Shown in pieces: positions 33,777 through 46,666 of a stretch of DNA of 64,000 bases. Under the pieces are notes generated by a model that was not told where the DNA came from, made no database searches, and saw only the letters and a list, made by a program, of their open reading frames with translations. The position numbers and the translations under genes were made by a program. The DNA is taken from contig OY811972.1 of assembly GCA_963681505.1 (NCBI GenBank), forward strand, positions 13,421,898-13,485,897, given 5' to 3'. The stretch is from Eunapius fragilis. Taxonomy: Eukaryota; Porifera; Demospongiae; Spongillida; Spongillidae. Every line of letters begins with the position of its first letter. Position 1 is the stretch's first letter.

Positions 33777-34515
33777 AAGATACACAAAAAACAACCCGAG
33801 CAAACCGAAATGCAGCTATCTGGGGAAATCCTTTGGATGTGTCATCAACCCAGGAGAAAACACAGAAAATCTCTGTCCTAAGGACAACAGATATCATGAG
33901 AAATGCCTTCTCAATATCTCCAATGATTGCTACCTTGTACAGTCGAAAGCGGAGGATGATGTCCAAAATAATTTGATCAAATTTTGGGCCAGCATACAAG
34001 CAATCATTCAATGATGGTCCATCACCACGAGCAGGTGCATCATACGCGATTCTTACCTTTGTTGTCTCCTTATCTTGTCTTACAACTGCATATGATGCAG
34101 GATGTAGTGTACCTTGCCTGCATGGATGGAACCGATTCGATGATGCCTTTGCTCAGCTGTTTTCTGATGATGGTGTCATACCCCTTAAGAATCTCTGGAT
34201 TTTGCCGCGAAGTCGTCTCAACAAGCTTTTCAGCCGTGCTTCACTCAATTTATAGTTGCTAGGCAAAATGGGGTGATGTTCCTTCCATGGAAGCCACACT
34301 TGGTATCTGTTGTTGATGAAGGCTATGCTGTTGACAAACCTTCCATACAAAGTGGAATCAACGGCTTCAATAGCCTGGGCGATAATTCGAGTAGTAGATG
34401 ATTTCTGTCCTGCTCAAATCCTCCGTTTCCGTGTAGCGCTATTCTGTTCAGCCATATTGTGTTATTCCCGGCTCGAAAGATCAAATATGCTTTGCTGGCC
34501 ACGTATTGGCACAAA
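33777..34515 (-). pseudogene. BEL/Pao pol N-terminal part and RT start
   Basis: Minus strand from 34515: GFEQDRNHLLLELSP region, then QVWLPWKEHHPILPSNYKLS, and NDCLYAGPKFDQIILDI, KVAIIGDIEKAFLMISV, SWVDD and RFARVVFCVSS, the motif order upstream of YVDD in BEL/Pao RT. At least two frame breaks. Confidence 0.8.
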
Positions 34516-34639
34516 CTGAGTTTGTCCAGAACATCAAGTTCTGGCCCGGGAAAGGAATGATGTTGGACTCTGCAGGTTAGTTTATAAAATAGGTAATTTG
34601 GCTATTGTGTTGTGTTTATTGTAACCATACTAGTGTACC

Positions 34640-34656
34640 TGCATTAATATATATAT

Positions 34657-34693
<37 letters not shown>

Positions 34694-34695
34694 GC
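34640..34695. repeat. TA microsatellite
   Basis: Alternating AT over about 50 bp. Confidence 0.95.
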
Positions 34696-35005
34696 ACGGG
34701 ATAGTGACCAAAGAACTCTTTGTGGTCGAACGAAAGGCATTCCAGGGACTATATATTTGGGCATTGTCCAGCAATGTGGATATCTATCAAGCACCTGTGA
34801 ATGCATATCACACCTCAGTGCCTTGTCTGGCTGGAAGGTTTATATATGACCATCTTGCAAACCATATTGTAGGGGTTCAAGACAATGATGGTACAATGTA
34901 CCAGGGGATGCCTACCTGTGGCTGACCTTAGACAGGTCATCATCGGCCACCACAATGAGGGAGAGGCAGAAGTAAAATTAATATGTCTAGGCACAAAAGT
35001 ATCAG

Positions 35006-35008
<3 letters not shown>

Positions 35009-35051
<43 letters not shown>
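35009..35051. repeat. CA microsatellite
   Basis: About 21 uninterrupted CA units. Confidence 0.95.
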
Positions 35052-35052
<1 letters not shown>

Positions 35053-35127
35053 CATTTGATTCACTGGATACATTCTGGATAGTTTGTTTAGATGCAGGTG
35101 GTGCAATAATGGGCCAGGTGGGTAACA

Positions 35128-35286
35128 CTAGGAAAAAAATTGTGTTCCGGACCTTGGGTTTTATCCTATCGACCTTGGGATCTGTTCCATCAAATGTTTT
35201 AGGCACTTTGAATACGTTTGATGAAACAGATCCCAAGATGGATAGTATAAAACCCAAGGTCCGGAACGCGATTTTTTTTTCCCTGT
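35128..35286. mobile_element. Family D MITE copy 1 (ttccggaccttgggtttta arms)
   Basis: Arms of about 60 bp (gtgttccggaccttggg.. and its inverse ending ccggaacgcgattttttttt) around a ~20-bp loop. A second copy follows at 35574-35747. Confidence 0.75.
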
Positions 35287-35300
35287 GTAAGCAGGTCAAC

Positions 35301-35456
35301 TAGGTGGGTGAGCAGATGGGCCACGCGGGTGAGCAGGTGGACCAGGTGGGTGAGCAGGTGGACCAGGTGGGTAAGCAGGTGGGTCAGGTGGGTGAGCAAG
35401 TGGGCAAGGTGGGTGAGCAGGTGGGCCAAGTGGGTGAGCAGGTGGACCAGGTGGGT
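35301..35456. repeat. 21-bp minisatellite (gtgggtgagcaggtggaccag), ~7 copies
   Basis: Tandem 21-bp units with substitutions, open in frame on both strands because of its period; lies between two copies of the family D MITE. Confidence 0.9.
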
Positions 35457-35573
35457 ACAAAACTCCGCTATCCTAGGCCAGGGATTTTGCGCTCACGTGA
35501 CTCCGGTTGGACCCAAACCGCCTTTTATACGTGCATCGATCGGCGTGCTTGTGCTGCGCCCTGCGCTACTACA

Positions 35574-35747
35574 CAGGGGGAAAAATCGTGTTCCGGACCT
35601 TGGGTTTTACCCTATCGACCTTGGGATCTGTTCCATCAAAGTATTCACGGTTGACTTAGGCACTTTGAATACGTTTGATGGAACAGATCACTGCAGTTGT
35701 TGTGGACAAGGTGGATAGTGTAAAACCCAAGGCGATTTTTTTCCCTG
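35574..35747. mobile_element. Family D MITE copy 2 (caggg ends)
   Basis: Begins caggggg then aaaaatcgtgttccggacc and ends ggcgatttttttccctg. Same body as copy 1 with two internal insertions. CAGGG ends point to hAT-like mobilisation. Confidence 0.7.
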
Positions 35748-35749
35748 TC

Positions 35750-37092
<1,343 letters not shown>

Positions 37093-37915
37093 TACTGACT
37101 TTACGAGTAAGATTTTGGAATTCGATAGTATGGACTCTTCACACGCTATGAGTGACCTGATTAGATATGATTCATATGAATTTTTAACTAGTGATTAAAT
37201 TCAAACTTAATCAGGTCACTCATGAGTGCCACCATTGCTTAGTTGTGGTTGCCTCCGGATGGCGATCATGTCTGTGCGTTTAAGTCCATTCATGTTTGTA
37301 AATAGACTTTAACTGCATGCAGTATTATACGTCTTATAGCAACAGCTTTTACCACTTCAAACCTTGACTACGCAATAGGTTTGCTACTACACATATGTAA
37401 TAGTCTTACCTTTGTTTTGTGTGTGTGTGCTCGTGTGTATGTGTGTGTAGATGCATGTGGGTGTGCGTGCGTGTGTGTGAACTCAGAGACGTGCATCTTC
37501 GGACTACGTAAACAAGTACATTGTTACGTGAGACTCGCCCCGCCGCCGCCCCGCCCCGCCGCCCGCCCCCCCCCCCCCGCCCCCGCCCCCCCCCCAAGTA
37601 GAGATGTGACCTTTATAGCCCGTATGTGGACCGGTCAGATCACACGCTATGGCCCCAACGATGGCAAATGGCGTGTGCTGATATGGTACAACCACTCCGT
37701 GACCTAATCCCGACTTCGCCCCTGTCTCGTGTGCACGTGACAACGATACGCAGCGGTAAAAGGCCCGCGCAGCGGTTGCGACCTCTGAAACAGTTACGCA
37801 TTATTATATAAATAGCTATAAATCAATTTTACAGCCTTACACTGACAGCCTCTCCAGATTGATGTTAACTATATTCATGATATATGCATTTAGGACTATA
37901 GTTTTTGTAATCACC

Positions 37916-38845
37916 TTACATATGAGTTGATGTAAATGGCTCCCTTTCCTCTGCTTCGCTTCCACGGCATCGGCATAGGCTTCGGCGCACATTGACACGC
38001 ACGAGAAGGGATAACGGAACTGCAAAGGAGCTCGTCTGCTCCAGAACCATAAAAACATCAGCTACGTCGTAGGAAAATTTGCCGGAAAACACAGCGACTA
38101 TCCTTCCTAAAATGATTGCAAGGTACACGGAAGGGAATATAGTCAGGGGGAGTATCTCCTTTATCGCCAACCAATGGTGGCGCTGCAAGTTCCTTCCGAT
38201 CGTTTTCTTCGTCACTGTAACCAAAGCAATGCATATCAGAATTAAGCCCAGGATCGTCAGCAAGAGAATGGGTATCAAGTTGATGGCCAACGTGTACACG
38301 AAGGCGATATCGTAGGGGTCGAAGCAGTCATCATCAATTATCCAACACCGAGTCTCGCGCAGGCCGTACGAGTTGGTGATGAACGGTTCCCAGGTGAACA
38401 GGAACGGAACCAGGACGACCGTAACAACTCCGATCAGCTCGTACTTCAACTTCTTGAGCTGACTCTCCCGCACGACTAGCTGAAAGATGTAGAAACAGAT
38501 CCACACCACAGTGAGCGCGTGGAGGAAGACCATATACTGGCGCAGAAAACCTGCGAAGACACACAATTTCTCCAAACCCACCCTAACTTTTATAGTGTTC
38601 TGATTTAAATCCACTGGCAGTATTTGGAGTATCGGGGTCAGCGAAAGCAATATGCCGCTAAAGGCGAGGTACAGGGTCAGGCGGTGAACGAAGCGACGGT
38701 ACGTACGGGTCTTGACTATCACGATGATGGATGCGACGTAGAAGAAAACAGCAATCCCTGCAAAGGTGGAGAATAAGACGAACACGATCTTCTCCTCCTC
38801 CACTGTAGGCAACGAGCAGTTGGAAGTATTGTTAGCCGCTGCCAT
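37916..38845 (-). CDS. Seven-transmembrane receptor, intronless, 309 aa (receptor 5)
   Basis: Full-length, inverted member of the receptor family. The ATG at 38845 gives the conserved MAAANN start; the frame extends four codons further but only to a GTG. Seven hydrophobic segments, NTS and NCS sequons, the TM3 cysteine (EKLCVFAG), the CWIIDDDC loop and the TKKTIGRNLQRHH third loop are all present. The C-terminal tail (RRSLCRCRGSEAEEREPF) is closer to receptor 4 than to receptor 1. A TTAC(A)TAA box lies 18-25 bp upstream. No disabling change seen. Ligand unknown. Confidence 0.85.
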   Translation of the reverse strand: MAAANNTSNCSLPTVEEEKIVFVLFSTFAGIAVFFYVASIIVIVKTRTYRRFVHRLTLYLAFSGILLSLTPILQILPVDLNQNTIKVRVGLEKLCVFAGFLRQYMVFLHALTVVWICFYIFQLVVRESQLKKLKYELIGVVTVVLVPFLFTWEPFITNSYGLRETRCWIIDDDCFDPYDIAFVYTLAINLIPILLLTILGLILICIALVTVTKKTIGRNLQRHHWLAIKEILPLTIFPSVYLAIILGRIVAVFSGKFSYDVADVFMVLEQTSSFAVPLSLLVRVNVRRSLCRCRGSEAEEREPFTSTHM

Positions 38846-38862
38846 CTCTTTGTGCACAATTA

Positions 38863-38870
38863 TTATGTAA
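38863..38870 (-). promoter_or_regulatory. TTACATAA box upstream of receptor 5
   Basis: Variant of the TTACGTAA palindrome at a position similar to that in the other receptor genes. Confidence 0.35.
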
Positions 38871-38879
38871 CTTTATATC

Positions 38880-39960
38880 ATACGCGACAATACCTATACG
38901 CCCCGAAATATTGAAGCAATGACATCATGTATCATGACCTAAACAAGGACTTTGTATTTTGGAGCTATATAAGGACTGTACTTGTACATGTTGTACCGAC
39001 ATGTAACAGCCATTTTATATAATAGAAATGCCATATGTTATTCTGTGCATTTTTTTATCCATCATGTAAATTACGTGCCATAACTCTGCATGTACCGCCG
39101 CGCTCGCAAGACGAGTACCCCAATCGGATATCCTGCACAAAGGACGGAACAGTGGACCACTGCCAATTTTCCTAGGAAAAAGCTAATAGGTAAGTGGAGG
39201 GTGGGTTAAGACTATCAGTGTGTGATGGAGACATTGTCAAAATTGTGTCATAAATATGGCTGCAAATTCACACAAATCAACGAGGAAGGGCTATAGTTGT
39301 CATTATGCTTGGCACGATTTTTAAAAATCAGTGATTTTGACGATCTCTATTTTGACGATCTGTATAGCGCCATCATTTCAGCCGGCCGCACTTAGCCTAT
39401 ACTCTATATCAAGTGTTCTACGACTGCATCTCCTGCATATACTCAGGCGTATGTTATTCTGTGCAGTACGTGATCATGATTGGCATGTATACAAGAATTT
39501 CTCTTCTTGTTCTGCAAGCCCGAAGGAGACTGGCTGAATCCTGTTCTACAAGCCTATATAGTGCATGTGATCTCAATAGGATGATGTTAACAGGCCCGCT
39601 CGTACCCATGTATCCTCCGTCTGCAGTGTAACATTATTGCCCATTAAATGCCACTCCACACTTGTAGAGGTCCTAGGTTGATCCATACTTCATCACAGGG
39701 GGATTTATTAGTCAAGTGTACATTTTAAAAATTCAAGCTCTGATGTCCCAGGAACATTCAGTCTGCACAATACATCAAGATATCTGCTACAATGTTTGAT
39801 ATCAATCTAGGTATCTAGGGTAATAGTGCTGTCATAACAATAATGATGCTGTATATATTGGCAGGCACCATTATATTGCTTGATGCAGCTTTAGGGGTAC
39901 CTCTATAAGCAAAGAGGACACTTGATAATACACTACATTTGACATGTAAGTTTGTCACCT
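38880..39960. other. Non-coding stretch, no gene recognised
   Basis: No convincing coding frame or repeat. Confidence 0.4.
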
Positions 39961-40290
39961 CAGGGCCGTAGCAACCACTACGGACTATACGGCCAAATCC
40001 GTACAGGTTTTTGGCCAGAGCTTAAGTTATTACTGAAAAAACTATTATATTTGAAACTTCATAGCGGCTGGTATGAATCTGCTTCAGATATAGAAACCAC
40101 CAATCATGACTTCATAACTTCAAAACATAGTAGCAGAGCGTCTGGGGCTCCGCCCCAGACCCGATGGGGGAGCTTACAGCGCTCCCCCATACCCCCTACC
40201 TGGGGCGGGAGTAGTTCCCCCTCCAGCACCCATATTGACCACGCCTCCATCCATTAGCGTACAGATTTTATTCCCGTTCCTACGGTCCTG
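39961..40290. mobile_element. hAT-like MITE (cagggccgtagcaac end), ~330 bp
   Basis: Begins cagggccgtagcaacc and ends tacggtcctg, with GC-rich internal hairpins (tctggggctccgccccaga; gggggagc..gctccccc). CAGGGCCGTAG termini are common in hAT elements of invertebrates. cacct occurs on both sides, short of an 8-bp target duplication. Confidence 0.6.
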
Positions 40291-40498
40291 CACCTGCGAA
40301 ATATTGCTAATGTACTTTATGGCTTAATAGCACGCCCTTAATTAATTGTGTGTGAACCATTTGTATGTTTTGTGGACGTGAAGTGGTAAAATAACCAGTG
40401 TAAAAGGCTGTATAAGCATGGGATCACTAGCTTTTTTTAAACTGGTCAATGCATGACAATTAACTAAACTATGTGTTTGCTATTGAAATGAAATAAGA

Positions 40499-40790
40499 CA
40501 AGTAAATTAAAACATTCTCTCTGAGAAAGTTGGTGGGATATAGGTTTTGCAGGCAAATAGCATACTGGTGTAAAAAGCAATGAAACAAGTTTTATCAGAA
40601 GGGAAAATGTAATAGTCCTATATTTAGCACACTTCGACTAAGGCATATGCTGTTTCTGTGCTAAATATAGGACTATTACATTTTCCCTTCTGATAAAACT
40701 TGTTTCATTGCTTTTTACACCAGTATACTATTTGCCTGCAAAACCTATATCCCACCAACTTTCTCAGAGAGAATGTTTTTATTTACTTGT
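40499..40790. mobile_element. Foldback MITE family A, 134-bp arms, near-perfect hairpin
   Basis: Left arm 40499-40632 and right arm 40657-40790 are inverted repeats with about two mismatches around a ~24-bp loop. Ends acattctctctgagaaagttggtggg define the family; decayed relatives at 2466, 4640 and 6496. Non-coding. Confidence 0.85.
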
Positions 40791-40959
40791 TTCCTTACTT
40801 TTTTTAACACCCAAATAGGTACTTTTGCTTAATTAGACTCGATAAGACCGTATATAGGCTTTTAGGCTTTTGTGTATCAAAGCCTAAAAGCGAGTCCTCC
40901 AGCAAATTCTAAAGCTATTGGTGCAATTTTCATTGCTTAAAAGTGTTCCTGTCCCGAGT

Positions 40960-41223
40960 TATGAGTTCCCAAGTAGAAGAAGACGACCCGCCCATTATTT
41001 TTGGAAGGGGAACGAGGACAGCAGTATTTTTCGTTCTCGACAACCACGCGGTTCTACGACGTGAAACAAAAACGAAACTACTCAGTTTTGACTTCTAGAT
41101 CGATTGCCGCAACAAATTAGACGATCCGATTGTCGGGAGCGAAGCTACGGTAGGGTCGCGGGGTTTTAATTAAATTCATAGTCGGGGTCAAAACCTATAT
41201 GGAAGTCTCTAGCGAGACTTCCG
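40960..41223 (-). mobile_element. Repeat family B copy, inverted
   Basis: Ends ctctagcgagacttccg, the inverse of the start of the copy at 3868, and shares gttctcgacaaccacgcgg and acgaggac blocks with it in inverse order. Confidence 0.55.
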
Positions 41224-41775
41224 ATAACAGCTTCTGAAGTGATTGCTTGCAGGAGCTACAATACTGAGCAGGTACATGGCTGCATCATCAGATGAAATTC
41301 CACACCATACAAGGCCTGGAAAAAATGATTCATACTGGTATATGGTGTCCTGTATGCTTGCTCTCTTATAGGACATGCGTTTTTCACATTCTGCAATGCA
41401 ATCGTGCTCCATTGTACCAGTTCATGATTATTCATAGAAAACAAGCAGCCTATTTAGGCCGAAAACAGCCGGCCGCACTTACTGGACGAGATAAACCCAC
41501 TACTTGAAGCTTTCACATTGCCTGTATGTCTGTCTAACTCACATGTGGGAAAATTGGCAGCTACATGCAATTCGCGCATCTTTAACACCTATTCGATCTT
41601 GCCGTACCTCATATGCCTATGAAAATGTGGCGCGTATATTAACTGGAAAGCGCAATTTATTGTTTCAAGTGTGTGTCTTGAAGCTAGATGATTGCTGGTA
41701 CTAATTGAATGTTTTTAATAGCATCATTTTGCAAGGCAGACCGTCAAACATATCGTGCCGATAATGAGGCTAACC

Positions 41776-41885
<110 letters not shown>

Positions 41886-41899
41886 TCTGATATTGCCAT

Positions 41900-43819
41900 A
41901 CAACACTAATTAACACGGTAACTCGTTAACACTGTTCTGAAGTTTAACTCAGAGAACACTATTTATGCAACCCGCAAATTCAAGTTCAAAACAAATTCAA
42001 AACAAAACGCTATATCATCTGCTTCTTTCTAAATTGTCTCAAAGATCCCAAGCACGTTTTGATTGGCGCCAAGTAACCTTTCTGCCCATGTCTAAAAATG
42101 AATTAATATTGAATGAGAAAAAAAAAATAATAATAATATTTCAACTACATTCGGCCCAGTGCAAAGCTCTACTGACAGTTAGGTCTGTTCCACCAAGAAC
42201 GACTGTGGAGAACTCAGCAGGCAATTGGCTTTCAGGATCAGTGTGGTATGACCATGCAGCGATCGTCAGTAATGGAGGGACATATGTGTGCTCTGCTGTG
42301 GTGTCCCCACTGTAGTAGTACACACCCACAGTCACCATCACCTTACAATCACCCCCAAGCACTGGGGGGAGTGGTCTAATGCAGGTGTACACAGGTGAGT
42401 GTGTGAGCCAATGAGTGTACGGATGTCATGTAGTCACATGACTAGGTCGTGTTGGGTTGCGCGGGATAAGATACAGGGAGAGTGCAGAGAGAGAGCAACT
42501 AAGTCTACAATATCGATAAATTCGATAACACATACTCCCAAGCGCTTATAAAGCGGTCTATACATGCCACAAAGAGATTATATCAGTATACATAGTTTGC
42601 ACATGTACAAAAATCAGTGCATCATTTATCAATATGTGTACGTACAATTGCTATTTGTAAACCACACTTGGACAGAAGTCCACTTTAGCCTCCTTGATTG
42701 TGCACCAACTAGAAACCTGAAAAATCCAAGGCCAGGACTACGAAGACGAGCGTTTTCGCATAAATGTCACGCATCACCTGAAGGTACGATATGTTCATCT
42801 GCACCGTCAGAGAATGGCTCTGGTATAGAGAGTGGCTCTACGATATCAGTGTAGTACAATAAACAATTTATGCGAAATCACTGATTCCTGGATTGTTTAA
42901 TGAATTGTGACATGAATTCGTGAATTCAGTGCAGAAGAATACATATAATTTCCGAGCTAAGGTGTGACGGTGAGAGCGCATGACCATTATGCTATGAAAA
43001 TTCATGGGTCGCTACGTGTTGTGTGTATGCGTGAAGAAATCGCCAGTGAGAGACAGAACGTTCACCTCTGGATCTGCTTTTCAGACCAACACACTGAAAA
43101 CAGTCAAAATGAACCCACTCATGACGACAGCTAGCCAAGTGTTGTCATGCACAGGCCACCATTTTGACATCATCTAGTGATACCATCACATCAGCATGCA
43201 GCATGCAGTAATGGGGTTCTGCATCTAATGGTACAGTTGGGCTATGCTGAGGTTTGTACTTTGTATTCCCAGTGAGAAGCAAAGGAGAAGAACATTCAAA
43301 AGAATGTGCATGCATGCCCAGTGATGCCTTTCAATAGTGTCGAAGAAGATGAAGAGTCTCTATAAAGACTGATGCGCTCAATGTGGATATCTCGAGACAT
43401 CCAACACATAAAATCGCACTGTGCATGCCACTTCAAGCAAGCACTGAAAGCTGACCCTGACATCGTCTTTTCTTACGATGACCAAGGCTCATTAGCTTCA
43501 GTTACGGAGGATTGTCCAGGGGACATTATATCCTAGGACACAGGCACACAGCACATTTGTTCTAGTGGGGAACAATATAAACTTTCACACCGGCATACAT
43601 GATGGCGAAGATTTCTAGATTGCATACTCTAGTGAAAGACAGCAGAACTTGAACATAACTTTAAAAATTCTTGATGGATGCATATTACAATTCTACGGCA
43701 TGCACTGATTACAATGCTTCAGATTCCAAATTAAGAAAGTAAATACCGTAATACGCAGGTATAACAGAGGCATGCACAATCGAATTAAGCGTTCTGATCA
43801 CTGTGCAGGCGTGTATAAT
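41900..43819. other. Non-coding stretch downstream of the second Reeler gene
   Basis: No gene supported. A short plus frame ending GGTYVCSAVVSP near 42270-42312 resembles the C-terminal strand of an Ig-like domain, but nothing else of such a domain is visible. Confidence 0.35.
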
Positions 43820-44969
43820 TCATTCATCTGTTGCTTCGACATCATTGCCGCGGGAATGTGATGATTGATCGCCGCGAGGTGTGACATCATTGCCGCGGGA
43901 ATGTGATGATTGATCGCCGCGATGTGTGAATTGACCTGCTAAACAAGAAAGTATGTTTAAGTAGTATATGCGACGTGTTCAGATCACTGTACTTCTTTCG
44001 GCTGTTCCACTGTCTGTTGAGACGGATCGATCGCGAGTTTCAACTTGATCTGGGAAGTAAGTAGAACGTGCACACGAATGAGTATTGTGCGTGGAATCAT
44101 GTGCGCATCACCTGACAGCTCCTTGATCGCTATGGTTTTCATGGTAGCGTAAAACGTTTCATAGTTCACCACCACTGCATAGCTGCAAGGTAATTGAGGC
44201 GTTGAGCGCATGCACATAGGTTCGTACTAGCTATAGTCTGTTATAAATAGCACAACCCTACATCTGCGCATACAATGAGACCTACTGGAACACGACGTCA
44301 CCCGTTCCTTTTGAAGGCGCGGTCCACGATAGAGCAACATTACTCTTCAAAACACTGTTGGAGTGTGTCACAGCGCTCTGAAATACAATCATGAATGTAT
44401 TGCACATGATGCAGTGAGCGTCTTTTTTATTATTTTATTTTATTTTTAGTTTGGTTGAATACCAAAATGCCCTGTATATATATACATGCGCGCACGTTGG
44501 TGTACACTTGATTTATCAGTTTGGGGGGGGGGGGGGATTTTCCCGCACTCACCTCAGGTGGCCTGCAGGCGCTCAACTTTGTCGCCGTACCCGCCACGAC
44601 AGCAAACTTTCCCACCGGTGTACTCCCGTGTCTGCCTTGCACCAGAAGTCCCCTGTATTGCACCGCGCCCGACAACCGGACTTTAATTCGTTTGTGTGCG
44701 CGCGGAATGGCGGGCGATCATGCGCATGTATAATACAATCTCTTTTTATTTAACTTACGTGTGTACTCCTTTCCCGGCTCATAACCACCATTGTTTAACA
44801 ACTCCGATATATCCAATTCGAAAGGGCTCGCCTCGATATTTTCCGAAACGGCATCTTCGTGTTGAGGATAAATACTGTTGCAGGCGCCGCTTGGAGCACC
44901 GTGTGGGTGTCCGTGGACAGCGACCACCAGGGCCGTTGCCAGAAAAAAGGCAGACGCTAGATTCTTCAT
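43820..44969 (-). CDS. Secreted Reeler-domain protein (6 exons) with RGD-repeat tail
   Basis: Exons 44759-44969, 44553-44680, 44286-44377, 44112-44182, 43993-44049 and 43820-43935 join in frame with GT-AG introns, giving 224 residues. Exon 1 encodes a signal peptide (MKNLASAFFLATALVVAVHG) and HGAPSGAC..GGYEPGKEYT. Exon 2 gives LSGAVQYRGLLVQGR and LSAC; exon 3 AVTHSN..LSWTAP; exon 4 YAVVVNYETFYATMKT, completing the Reeler domain. Exons 2 and 3 have exactly the sizes (128 and 92 bp) and phases of the paralogue at 6821-8158. The last two exons are less certain (weak GTACAG donor); they encode a hydrophilic tail with a 15-residue repeat holding two RGD tripeptides. No membrane anchor, so probably secreted. 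Reeler domains occur in matrix and innate-defence proteins; exact role unknown. Confidence 0.8.
44522..44536. repeat. Poly-G run inside Reeler intron 2
   Basis: Fifteen G, just after the exon 2 donor. Confidence 0.85.
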
Positions 44970-45284
44970 CTATAGTGTCCAATTTGTTCTATATAGTTTT
45001 TGAGCGTACGCCTTTTGGAAGTTAATGTATTTATAATCGCGGTGATTAGATATTGTTGATTCTTCGCGGCGAGATGTTTAGTCTCCTGCAAGCACTGCGA
45101 TATCTATTTCGCGCTGTAAATACCATACGTTATGACTGTAAGAGCTATTTAACAGTTTATGATATAGGTTGCTCTGCGTTACCTTGCCGATGTACATGTA
45201 TATTATATATGCAACTATATGACTGATTTGCATACACTGATCAGAGCGATCGAGTATGGGAAATTAGCAACGCGCTACTATACA

Positions 45285-45375
45285 TGTACATAACAAGTAT
45301 ATTGCATACGCTCGCGCGTACATAACGCTCGCGCGTACATAACAAGTATATTGCATACGCTCGCGCGTGCATGCA
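45285..45375. repeat. Direct repeat (tattgcatacgctcgcgcgt), 2-3 copies
   Basis: acataacaagtatattgcatacgctcgcgcg occurs twice, with a third partial copy between them. Confidence 0.8.
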
Positions 45376-46040
45376 TGCGGGTGGAGAGACTAATGACAAG
45401 ATGGTACGAGAGTAGCTGGAATATTTCCATAACACGAATTCTCGCTGTTAACTATGGTACGACGCTTATACTCAGTTCATAAGATAGCTCTGAACTCCAC
45501 CTTTGGCCATTAGTAACTTTTGTATGAGACTATTCCTTCCCAATTTCTACATATCAATTGTCATTCGTTTTGTTTTAATTATATACACTGGTGTGTAATG
45601 AACTCCTGTTCCCTTCATCCCTTATTAGGCTTAAAGGGAAATGCAGGTGCAAGTTCACACAGTGTATCTTTTCGTTCCTTTTCCCTTTCTATAAATCACA
45701 GCAATATCACTGCTTTGGAAATTTAGGCTTAAAGAGTGCACCCATATAAAAGGTATATGTTTATGAACTGACCTAGCCAGGTGTTATGCAAGCGGCACAT
45801 GGATAAAGTACAAACAGAAGAACATAGACAAATGCACCAATGTTCAGCGGGAACCTCGCGTGGGAGTACTACTGCATGGTTATCCTGCGTGGAAAAAACC
45901 ATGCACTTTTAGTGGACCGGCATGGAACTAATGAGCTTCATGTGGCATCAAAACCAAGGAATGACTTCTGTTTCTTCCACATTAAAAAGGCACTTTGTAG
46001 TGTTTGTCATTCCTAAGAAACGCATGCATGCATGTATTCC

Positions 46041-46214
46041 AGGGGCGGACGTACGAAGGGGGCGTGGCAGATAAAGGGGAGGGGGGGGGGTTAATGATTT
46101 ATTCAAAACTATCAATGCAGATTGCCTAATTTCCTGCCTTGATAATGTTATCGAAGGGCTGGGAGGGGGGTTTAACACCCCCCCCCCCCCCCCCCCCCCC
46201 CCCAGATCCACTAC
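46041..46214. mobile_element. hAT-like MITE with poly-C core
   Basis: Starts caggggcggacgtacg and ends agatccactactg, imperfect inverted ends of the cagtggcggatcc family, with 10 G near 46080 and about 24 C before the right end. Confidence 0.6.
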
Positions 46215-46666
46215 TGTATTTTAACTGATTAATATTTTGAACGTAGGTTTGCTTTGGGTGTTGGTAGACTGTAAAGAAGTTGATGGATTCCCTGCCGGGG
46301 ATGGAAGCAGTTGCCTCGCCAACACTGTGGAAAACAGGATGTCGACTTACTTTGAGGTGGCGCAAGCCAAAGCATGGTGCGTCTCTATGCGGTACAGTTT
46401 GTGCTGACATTGGCTTATGCACATGGAAACTTCGTCAAAATAGGGACACGTATCCGATGGTTTGTTCTTTTTTTTTCTTTTTGTTCCTCCATGTAATGCA
46501 ATCCTTAACTGAGCTAGTGCAACCTGATATGAAGGTATTTTGTATATTAGCACTAGCATACAAGTCAGTATAGACCCTTTTCCAGCGTGGGCGTATCATG
46601 TGACATGATTCCTCGTGCCCGGACAATTTTTCTCGTACCCCAACCACGTGTAGGCACAAGCTAAGG

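Larger units (their letters stand above)
30870..34515 (-). mobile_element. BEL/Pao retrotransposon pol, degenerate, with a 2.0-kb internal inversion
   Basis: Outer segments (33777-34515 and 30870-31770) read on the minus strand and encode the pol N-terminal/RT start and the integrase C-terminus plus tail. The middle (31771-33776) reads on plus and encodes the rest of RT, RNase H and most of integrase. Flipping the middle would restore one colinear BEL/Pao pol order. Several frameshifts and stops are present, and no LTR pair or gag was found. Confidence 0.8.

Noticed and set aside
38846-38857. Start of receptor 5 four codons upstream
   Set aside because: The upstream codon is GTG; the family-conserved ATG at 38845 fits better.
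42141-42392. Possible Ig-like domain (GGTYVCSAVVSP) near 42.3 kb
   Set aside because: Only one strand-like segment, no paired cysteine in the right spacing, and the frame ends at once.
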